Shown here: in pieces, positions 55,734-64,000 of the stretch
How the letters are laid out: each line of letters begins with the position of its first letter
Numbering within the stretch: the first letter of the stretch is position 1
NCBI GenBank assembly: GCA_000349905.1
Contig: KB722744.1
Span: 792,716 to 856,715, forward strand
From: Volvariella volvacea V23
Lineage: Eukaryota; Basidiomycota; Agaricomycetes; Agaricales; Pluteaceae
DNA length: 64,000 nucleotides
Reading direction: 5' to 3'
The notes under the pieces: model-generated
Seen by the model: the letters and a program-made list of their open reading frames with translations, nothing else
Databases searched by the model: none
What the model was told of the DNA's origin: nothing
Translations under genes and position numbers: made by a program

Positions 55734-57111
55734 ATGCGATTCTCCGCTTCTTCTCTCTGCGCTGTGGTGCTGGCTCTCAGCCCGCTTGCATCTCTGGCGT
55801 CACCGTTACTGGAAACGCGCCAGAATGGAATCTCACAAGCGGTTTACGATGACCTCGTTCGCTACACCAAGTATTCATCCGCTGTCTACCAGTGGATCTG
55901 CTTCAAACCTCTTGGGAATACCTTGGTCAAGCAGGTGAGTTTCGTTTTTCTGTGATCGGCTCGGAGCTTGAGCTCAGTTGGAACGACTCGCAGTTCGACG
56001 TTTTAGGAACGCAAGGCTTCGTTGCTCGGGACGACACTCGAAAGGAAATTGTCGTTGCATTCCGGGGCTCGCTCGAACCAATTGACATACTCACAGGTGG
56101 GGAGAAGTCTCGAGCTATACTGGGTTGGCTTTGCATTGACACACCTTGAATCAGACATCCTGATCATCCAGAAGCCTCTCAGAGCGCCCGGCATCTCCAA
56201 TGTAGGCGATGCATACGTCCACACCGGGTTCTTGAATGCGTATAACCTCGTCGCGGAACAAGTCTTGGACCTTGTCAAATCTGAGCTTTCCTCCAAACCG
56301 GGATACACAGTCGTTAGTACAGGTTCGTTGGTTTCAACACTCGCGCTTTCTCAACATTGATCTTGTTTTGGTAGGACATTCACTTGGTGGAGCCATTGCT
56401 TCGTTGGCTGCGCTTTCCATTCGTGGTACACACCCGAATGTTCCTCTCAAGCTTTATACTTTTGGTAAATTTGATATTTTCACTTGTTCTCAGCAGCAGT
56501 TTTAATGAGGGATATTCAAGGTCAACCCAGAACGGGCAATGATGCGTTTGCTAGACTCGTAGAAAGTAGAATTGGGATCAATAACATCTTCCGCGGTATG
56601 CCTTTGCTTACCCTATGGAATTCCTAATCTAATCTGTCGTCTCTACAGCTGTTCATACGACTGGTAAGACTGTTTTTGCGTGGTATTCCAAGTATCTGTT
56701 TAATCGACCACCACTTTAACAGATGGTGTGCCTACCATCCTTTTCAAAGCGATTGGGTACCGTCACTTGTGAGTGGTTAGCTTGTTTATGCTTGTTCGTT
56801 TCTCACTGAAATACCACAGCGCCACTGAATACTGGAACTTCCAAGACCCAGCCAGCCCTGCTAACACTCGCAAGTGCAATGGTGGAGATGATCCAACATG
56901 CAGTGATTCAATCTGTCAGTACCAACTTTTACTCTTCCCGAGTTTATGAAATATTGATATGCCTCCAATTCTGTAGTTTCTGGAGGAATTAACCTCCCAC
57001 ACGTTTCTTACTTTGGTGAAGGTAAGCCATTCAAATCGTCGTCGTTCGAATTTTATGCTGAGGCAACAACCCATTCTAGCCATGGCACTGAACCCACTTC
57101 TATGCTTGTAA
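55734..57111 (+). CDS. Secreted class-3 lipase, copy 1
   Basis: A signal peptide is clear (LCAVVLALSPLASLASPLL, cleavage near residue 22). The protein continues NGISQAVYDDLVRYTKYSSAVYQW, VARDDTRKEIVVAFRGS (oxyanion region), VHTGFLNAYN and GHSLGGAIASLAAL (nucleophilic Ser). Then come YTFGQPRTGNDAFA, DGVPTILF (likely catalytic Asp), RHFATEYWN, CNGGDDPTCSDS and LPHVSYFG (catalytic His), ending AMALNPLLCL. This is the Rhizomucor-lipase/feruloyl-esterase fold. The start to 55934 is exon 1, the second exon begins at 55994, the third at 56155, and short introns continue to the stop at 57109-57111. All splice sites I checked keep the frame. It probably acts outside the cell on glycerides or plant esters. 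A tandem paralogue is at 58607. Confidence 0.92.
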
Positions 57112-57982
57112 CGAACGAAGGTGAATGTTCAACAAGAATGAAATGAAGGCGGCTACTAGTAGTTCGCGGTGATGATACCCTTTTCAGAGTTACTGTGTAA
57201 CTCGGAAATGCATGTAACATATTAGCATCAGTTATGGAATCTCTTTGCACGAATGATGGTTTGTGAATCGGTTCAATCATACCAAGTGTCTCCCCAAATG
57301 GTTTCACTCACAACTCGAGGTCCCCAGGCCGATTCATCGCGCCTAAGGCTGAAATTTCTCAAATCTAAATTCCATCTTAATTCCACCTTTTATATTACGC
57401 CTTGCGTGGCATTTCTGCCCGAAACCTTGATCATCAATTGGCCTGTCAAAGAGGAGCGTTCTTTTGATGCTGATGGACACAACGACGAGCATTCGTATAA
57501 TAGGAAAGTATTCAACATACTCCATACCATTCGTGGGACGTATCCTTGGGGTTAGATTAGAACTATTAGACCCTTTAATCTTACTCGAAAGAGAGTACGA
57601 ATGAGCTCGAAATCACATGAAAGTGTATATGTGTACTGGAAATACCAATTAAATGGAATATGACGTTCAGCATTGATGCTCTTGATCAGCAGGTCGACTC
57701 GGCTGAAGGATATTCATGACGAGTACTCTCAATACGGGGTGGCTCAATGTGCCTGGTCGGACCAAAGGGCAGGGTAGATATTATGTATCCATGTCTGTCT
57801 AGAAAATATTCCCTGACTGGATTCCGAGTCTTGATGGCGTTTTCAGCGCTTCAGTACTGCACCAGACACATTTTGACAGCTGGTGCATCGTCCTGAAAGT
57901 CATTTCCTGCTCCCAAAAAGATTTCGAATGCTTGAATACGGGCTTCCGCACCATATGGCCAAGCAAGGGCTCTTAGAAGCCG
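57112..57982. other. Intergenic between duplicated lipase units
   Basis: 57112-57240 matches the flank downstream of lipase 2. From about 57600 the sequence matches the region upstream of lipase 1. No gene is seen. Confidence 0.5.
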
Positions 57983-58342
57983 TTGAAGAGGACAAGCAGG
58001 ACAAGCATCGGCCGTGGGCGCGAGATCAATCCGCTGATGTTTGCGCCACGCGCTCCTTGCTCTTACCCCGCGTCACATGACCCGTTCCGATACCGTACGG
58101 CCAAGGCCATACTTGAAAAAGCTCCTTTTCCCAAACCCATTGGACGCGATTTGAGCGCAGAAAACGCACGCAAGGCTCAAGCTAGCAATGCTAGTCCTGG
58201 ATACGCGGTCGGCGTAGCACGCGTGACTCACACGAAGATTCACCGGGCAGAAGAGGAAAAAAGGCTGGTTTACGCAAGAGACCTGCCACCTCCTGTCTCC
58301 ATTTACAGGACGGCGCTTCAGGAACAAGAGAGCCAAGCATGA
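57983..58342 (+). pseudogene. Orphan reading frame upstream of lipase 2, start lost
   Basis: The frame encodes HDPFRYRTAKAILEKAPFPK, GRDLSAENARKAQASNASPG and a basic C-terminus, and looks like real protein sequence of unknown family. At the position of the first copy's ATG (CACATGGCTCCG) this copy reads CACATGACCCG, one base short, so that ATG is out of frame and translation from it stops early. An upstream in-frame ATG exists at 57983 but lies in flank sequence. Either the gene starts elsewhere through an intron or it is a pseudogene. Confidence 0.4.
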
Positions 58343-58512
58343 AGTACACTTAATTCCTGTATTTCTCCGCATGCAACACGCACTCCTGACCTCCAGAATT
58401 AGATTTAGCATCCACGTTCCCCGCGTGGGACATGTACCCTCGCTTGCGCTAGTTGTCGATGGGCCGACTGTTTTAGATCGAGCTAAGGGTGCTTACGCGG
58501 ACAAAGCTCGAG

Positions 58513-58518
58513 TATAAA
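58513..58518 (+). promoter_or_regulatory. TATA box of lipase 2
   Basis: tataaa, 94 bases before the ATG at 58607, matching the position of the lipase 1 TATA box. Confidence 0.6.
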
Positions 58519-58606
58519 GACTCAGTGCGAGTTCGTTTCAGCTCTTAGGGAGCGCTCTCCACTTTGAAAGTGGTTAAAGGCCCCAGTACTGGTCTTGACA
58601 TCCAAG

Positions 58607-59998
58607 ATGCGATTCGCCTCCGCTCTTTGCGCCTTCGTACTGGCCCTTAGCCCCCTCACGTCTCTGGCATCTCCGTTGTTGGAAACTCGCCAGAATGGAA
58701 TTTCACAATCAACATACGACGATCTTGTTCGCTACACTAAATATTCATCTGCGGTGTACCAATGGATCTGCCCCAGCCCTCTTGGGAAGACGTTGGTCCA
58801 GAAGGTGGGTATTCGCTCGTTATTCTGCCCGGAGCTTGTGCTCACCTCTCAATGTCAACGGACGTCCAGTTCAACACCCTAGGAACGCAAGGCTTCGTCG
58901 TTCGGGACGATAGCCGAAAAGAAATTGTTGTCGTATTCCGGGGTTCTTTAGACCCAATTGATGTGCTCACAAGTAAGCCGAGTTTCTAAGATACAGTAGA
59001 AGATTGACTTGACAGCTCTTTTTATTTGCCTTGAAATAGACATTCAAATCATAATGAAGCCTCTCAGGACGACCGGAGTCACCGATGTCGGTGATGCGTA
59101 TGTCCACACAGGGTTTTTGAATGCATACAACGTTGTCGCGGACGAAGTTTTGCGAATCGTCAGATCGCAGCTTTCTTCGAGGCCCGGTTACACAGTTATC
59201 TCGACAGGTTCGTTAGGCCGGGTATTGCTTTTGACTATCCGCTGAACTCTCCTTTTGTAGGTCATTCGCTTGGTGGATCTGTCGCTTCGTTGGCTGCCCT
59301 TTCTATTCGTGCTGCCCACCCAAATGTCCCCCTTAAGCTCTATACTTATGGTAAACCTGCATCAATTCTTAATTCTTACCACGAGCTCTCATGAGACTAG
59401 GTCAACCCAGAACAGGAAATGACGCCTTTGCGAGACTTGTAGAACAGAGGATTGGTGTCGATAATATCTTCCGCGGTAAGCGCCCTTTGTCACATCATAT
59501 ATCTATCTTAGTCTAATACCTTTTGCAGCCGTCCACACAAGCGGTGAGAGCATCTGTCAATTTTTTCTTGCCTTGCAGGCATTTAACCTGTCTTTTCTTT
59601 GACAGACGGTGTGCCTACTATCCTCTTCAAAGCCATTGGTTATCGCCATTTGTAAGGACTTCTTAGCCCGTCTTCCCTAGTCCATTCTTTCCATGAGTTT
59701 TCTACAGCGCTACCGAGTACTGGAACTTCAGAGACCCCCCTAGCCCCGCAAACACTCGCAAATGCAATGGCGGAGACGATCCAACTTGCAGCGATTCCAT
59801 TCGTAAGCTCAATTTAGCACGCTTTACGTTCCTTCAATTGCTCACGTACTTCCAACTTCATAGTATCAGGAGGGATCAACATCCCGCACGTGTCTTACTT
59901 TGGCCAAGGTAAGCATTCAAGTCACCACTCCCAAGGAATCACGCCCACCAACAAGCCGCCTTCCAGCTATGGCATTGAACCCCCTTCTGTGCCTTTAA
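58607..59998 (+). CDS. Secreted class-3 lipase, copy 2
   Basis: Tandem paralogue of the gene at 55734 with the same exon order. It has a signal peptide (LCAFVLALSPLTSLASPLL), then NGISQSTYDDLVRYTKYSSAVYQW, VVRDDSRKEIVVVFRGS, GHSLGGSVASLAAL (catalytic Ser), YTYGQPRTGNDAFA, DGVPTILF (likely Asp), CNGGDDPTCSDS and IPHVSYFG (His). The C-terminus ANALNPLLCL-like end is AMALNPLLCL, as in copy 1. No frame break is seen, so both copies look active. An upstream in-frame ATG nine bases earlier (MTSKMRF) is possible. The start at 58607 is chosen because it aligns with copy 1. Confidence 0.92.
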
Positions 59999-60876
59999 TC
60001 AAACCAGAAACAAAACAAAAAGGCGTCGAAGAAGACTAGCGCATGACTCATGCGTCAAGGATACCCTTGTTCATAGCTACTGTGAATACTGCGAGAAGGG
60101 GAGCAAACAGTAAATTATGGAATCCCTTCTTCGCGTTCACAAAGCACGACGAATTGGTACTCAGGATTCAGTACCCCTCCTCCTTAACCTTCACCCAAGC
60201 CCTCCCTTCTCTTACTTCGTCCTTCTCCTCCCACGGGTGCCCATCACCTACAGTCTCCTCACCTCGTGAAGTTCTCGGCCATCGGCCACGCTCATACCGT
60301 GTGCGGCACAGTGCGAGACTTCGCTACTGCCTTTATGTCACATACCCTGGGTAGTAGCTCACTCGCTCCTATTATTCTAATCTATTGTGTAAATTATCGG
60401 GAAGATCACGCGTATGATGGATTCATACGCTGATGTACATACCAATAAAGATGTGAAAAAAGAAAAAAATCTTGGAGAGCGATTGTCGGCGTCCATAGTT
60501 AGCGTTGTGCATAGGATTATCAACATCCCTCATGGTCACCTGGCACAAGTTCCCATCTCCCGGTGGCTTTTACAAGCCAAAGAACAAATGAAATCAGAAA
60601 TGCACAATCGAACTAGAGACCTCACCTCTAACAATTGGGGACTTGGACCAGCAAAGGCAAGCCTGGAATCTACAAAACAACATTCGCATTCAATTACCAA
60701 AGCATCATAAAAGCCACTAAGAGATAAGGCAACTCGTAACATAATCTTAACCATACGCCAATTCAAAAGAGAAAAAAAGGAGGCCCATCACCAACCCAAC
60801 GCCAACAGAACTTAAGGCCTTAAGGGGGGAGCTAGGGAGAAGCTCAGGGGGCTCTAACCTAAACTGACAGGACACC
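59999..60876. other. Intergenic, no supported gene
   Basis: 60000-60090 belongs to the lipase unit flank. The remainder shows no exon structure. The right end is the 3' flank of the acyltransferase gene. Confidence 0.5.
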
Positions 60877-63447
60877 TCAGAAAGGACCCTCGCTCTCTGA
60901 ACCGGGAGTCCCCAGCTCCGCTTCGCTAGTTAAAGCAGCCCATTCACTCTCTCCAGCGCCTAGAGACGGGATCTTCGCTCCCCTCCGTCTCAGGAAATCA
61001 ATAACCTCCCGAGCGTCCCTCCAACCTTGTTCCTCGTCCACAAACTGTATCTCCTCGTGCCCTGTCCCCTGGCTTTGATCGCGAGCGCTATTGCTGTTGC
61101 CAGTGCTACTCTCTGCCCCTGTGGGCAATTCATACTCAGCGGCAGGCACGCGCACGGTTTCGACCGTGCCCTTGAATCGACGGGCGAGGTGCACGCTAGC
61201 CTGAATGCGCTTGTTTCCGCCGGCACGTTCTAGCTGATCAAAGAACCCTGCGAGGGCCTTGATAGCCTCCACTCGCGCCCTCAAAACGTGTCTCATGAGC
61301 TTCCGACTGGGTGGTCGTCTTCTGCCCTTCACGGGTGGCTCGGGAGGTTGTGTTGCAAGCAGGTCCCCAGAGATGGAACCCAGGGTGCTGGTGCTGGGCG
61401 AAGGGGAGATGTGGGGAGAAGAGTTGGATGCGGGTGTGGAGGGGGTGTTTCGTCTGGGTGTTTTGGGTCTCTTGATCCAGGGGTTCTCCGGGGGAAGTTG
61501 GGGTGTTGTGTACCAGGATAGGGATTCGAAGGGAAGATCCCAACGCCTGGGTGCCCAGACGCCGACGAGTAGGCGCCAGGCAGCGATGAACCGTTTCAAA
61601 CTGGGCAGAGGGTTAGTGGGTCAAATAAGGAGATGAAGTGTGCGCTTACCGTTCATATGTATCTAAGCGAAAACGTGAAACATAGGATATATGCGGTTAG
61701 AAAGCTAAAAGGGATCCAAGATGATGACATACCGTCGATCATTCTGTTGTGATAGTTTGCGAAGAGATAGACGAGGAAGCCAGCTAGGATGGCGCGTATG
61801 ATAGTGTACCCAAAGAGGGCCCACAAGAAAAAGAAGGCAACGCTGTATGTGCCCATAAGCGATATGAGACCAAAGGCGACTTTATTCTGGGCCTGAGTTT
61901 CTTCTTCGTGCTCGACCAGTCTGGCACCAAGTCGTCCCATGATGTATGCCGGCGTATGCACGACTAGCGGGAAGAAGAAAAATGGGAGATAGACTGCCGC
62001 TGATAGTGAGTCGCGTATCAGCACAAGCAGTGTGTATAGTCGACTGGGAATAGACGCTGGGGTATTAGGGTCGAGGTTTCTAGGGAGTGGAAGAGAGGAC
62101 AGAACGGAGTTGGTGAGATGGGTAGTCTGGAGTAGTGAATAGTAGTCCAAGAGACGGCGTCGGACTGATGCTACATTAGGTGTTGCATCAGGCGTGGCAA
62201 ATAGGTCAACCAGACTACAAGTGTCATTAGCACAAGCCAGCAGAAAAGGTGGGTGGAAAGCTACGCACGTTTGGCTGATGATAACGAACTCGTCGAGGTT
62301 GATGCTTTGCACCTTCTCCCATAGGAGATCCCGAGCCATTCGAGCAGCATATAGTGTCTCCCTGATCGCCGTGTAAGCATACCCAGGACTGGTGCGCAAA
62401 GGCTAACATACCAATCTGGAGCATTGATCGTAGCTTCTACCAACTCCCTCTCTATTGTACCTGTCAAGCGCTTAACTGCAGCACGAGGAGCGCCTTCTGC
62501 ACCAGAAAAGAATTGCTCCTTGTAGGGGTCCATAGTTATCGGCTTGCCAAACCTTAATGACAGGGTCGAGCGGGCGTCAGTAAAAATTGGTGTAGTGACT
62601 TGTGCTCCAACTTACTCCATGATCACCTATAACGAACATTAGACGAGTGTGGGTAACGATGTACAGATGTCCACTTACTCCACTGCGGTACTTTGACTTG
62701 TTGGTATAAACAATTGCGGCTGGTATTATCACAATCTCCTTATCTACCGCCTTGCCTGGGTTCTCTTTCGCCCACTTTGTATATTCTAATGCAGCCCATG
62801 CAGCACCATCCTTGACTTGCATAATCCTCGGTTCTGTGTAGCTCGTTCCTTCGGGGAACAACGCAACTGCTTGCCCACGCGAGAGAGCCTCGAATGTTCC
62901 CTTGAACAAAACTTGCCTATCCTTCGACTTCCGATCGACCGGAATATTTCCAGATGACAACAGAATGTATTTCATGATTGGATTGGCGAACAAGGAGGCT
63001 GTCGGGGACATGAACGATTGGGGAAGCTGCAGACTGAATAGTAAACGCACCTTTGCTCCAATAGTTCATCATGCGACCATGGGGGAAGCCGACCGCTGCA
63101 ACACCGTGAGTGCACGTCCCATTCCGGTCGGTTGCGCTTACAGAGGATCACTGGGTCCAGCATCATGTTGTGATGCGTGGCGGTTCTGCAAATGGACAAG
63201 CATCAGAGACATTCTCCACCCATGACATTGGCCAGATGTGAAATTGCAATGTAGGCATTGAAACCCCAGGCAAAAAGGGGCTTTAACATACAAAACAGAA
63301 CGAATAGACGTACACAATAATTGGACCGTCTTTTGGGACGTTCTCCCAGCCAATAACGCGTATCTCGTAGAAGAAGGAAGAAGCTGCCATCGAGGCCAAA
63401 CCTCGGATGAGTCGATGGAGCAGCGGGGTGTCTGTCGACGACGACAT
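60877..63447 (-). CDS. SCT1: Glycerol-3-phosphate acyltransferase (Sct1/Gpt2 type)
   Basis: The start MSSSTDTPLLHRLIRGLASMAASSFFYEIRV is followed, through short introns, by IIVTATHHNMMLDPVIL (the HxxxxD acyltransferase motif), GFPHGRMMNYWSK and LLSSGNIPVDRKSKD. Then come ALFPEGTSYTEPRI (the second catalytic block) and EIVIIPAAIVYTNKSKYRSG. The C-terminal half has long hydrophobic segments (LYTLLVLIRDSLSAAVYLPFFFFPLVVH and GTYSVAFFFLWALFGYTIIRAILAGFLVYLF) that anchor it in the ER membrane. A cytosolic, Ser/Pro-rich tail follows and ends SESEGPF. This matches fungal dual-substrate GPATs, which put the first acyl chain on glycerol 3-phosphate or dihydroxyacetone phosphate. The frame is open upstream of 63447, but this ATG gives a natural start and lies just before the conserved part. 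Confidence 0.92.
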
Positions 63448-64000
63448 GTTGAATACCAGATCAAGCAGACGGGCGTCGGCTGGGTGGTCGAGGGCCGCAG
63501 TGGCGAGGAGCGACGAACAGCAGAGAGAAAAGAGCGACAGCGCCAAGGATGGCCAGCAACGGCGCCAGGGACAGTTGCCGGTTTTGTTGACACGTGCCCA
63601 ACAGGGGCTCACGCTCTCCCGCACATTGACCACGACGGCCAAAAACATATCCGCCCGCGCTCTCTCGCCATTGCACATGGATCCAGGCAGTGTGAGACGA
63701 CGACCACGACGCGAGGCCATTGAAACGTGTACGATCCTGCTCCCTGGCCGGCGTCAGTAATTACGATACCCTCCTTTCGAGCTGTGCTGGCAATCACCAC
63801 TCCACATGCCAGATGATGGATCCATACTTTCCTTTAATTGGCCTGCTTGGTGATTGACATTGTTGGGAATATTAGGTTCTAATGTGCTGCTGACTGCCAC
63901 CATATGATCAAAGACGCAAGTCAAGACACCGAGATGAAGACCCCATGCCTTGCCCGGAACGCACGGCACTGGGGATAACTAATGACCTCTCTATTGGTGC
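63448..64000. other. 5' flank of the acyltransferase gene
   Basis: No gene is recognised. 63448-63720 is GC-rich and has frames on both strands that overlap the first exon. These are taken as upstream sequence, not coding. Confidence 0.4.

Larger units (their letters stand above)
54530..60090 (+). repeat. Tandem duplication of a lipase unit (about 54530-57190 and 57610-60090)
   Basis: Each unit has the same order: a marker region (aaatcacatg.aagtgaaagtgtat-like words at about 54536 and 57612), a degenerate orphan gene, a TATA box, a lipase gene with identical exon order, and a matching 3' flank (ggatacccttgttca-like words near 57172 and 60059). Exons are closely similar while introns and flanks have diverged, so the duplication is not recent. 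Confidence 0.75.

Overview
The window looks like nuclear DNA from a filamentous basidiomycete, probably an agaricomycete. The protein-coding genes are split by many short introns (about 46-80 bases, mostly GT-AG) and the conserved genes are clearly fungal. A Rhizoctonia/Ceratobasidiaceae source would fit the mix of paralogues, but that is inference, not proof. There are no operons. Neighbouring genes are often divergent and share 450-800 base promoter regions.

Layout. 1-6.1 kb is accessory DNA: an inverted-repeat element that encloses a candidate LTR, an orphan gene with two decayed copies, and a small protein with a PD-(D/E)XK nuclease signature. 6.1-13.7 kb holds a divergent pair, an Hsp110-type chaperone and a 1494-residue Arg/Glu/Asp-rich protein. 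12.15-18.88 kb is a tandem segmental duplication: the 3' part of the Arg-rich gene and a neighbouring Arf-like GTPase gene were copied together, and both GTPase copies are now broken in different ways. 18.9-22.1 kb has no gene I can support. 22.1-29.0 kb holds a family-2 membrane glycosyltransferase and a divergent Mios/Sea4 subunit of GATOR2 (TORC1 control). 29-43.3 kb is gene-poor except for glyoxalase I and three paralogues of a striking family: a four-helix HeLo/MLKL-like N-terminal bundle followed by a short C-terminal region with two pseudo-repeats that resemble amyloid signalling motifs. 43.3-53.8 kb is dense housekeeping DNA: a Rex1-type RNA exonuclease, an Ariadne RBR ubiquitin ligase, cytosolic lysyl-tRNA synthetase, a ZNHIT3/Hit1-like zinc finger protein and ribosomal protein S0/uS2. 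54.5-60.1 kb is a second tandem duplication with two secreted class-3 lipases, each with its own TATA box. 60.9-63.4 kb encodes a fungal Sct1/Gpt2-type glycerol-3-phosphate acyltransferase.

How the genes work together. Several housekeeping genes serve translation and ribosome production (KRS, S0, the ZNHIT3-like protein, the Rex1-like nuclease), protein quality control (Hsp110, RBR ligase) and growth control (Mios). The accessory stretches are shaped by tandem duplication and decay. The best candidate for an undescribed system is the three-gene HeLo/MLKL-like plus amyloid-like family. By analogy with fungal HET-S and animal MLKL these could be small membrane-acting cell-death effectors triggered by templated aggregation. 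The sequence supports the architecture; the function is inference.
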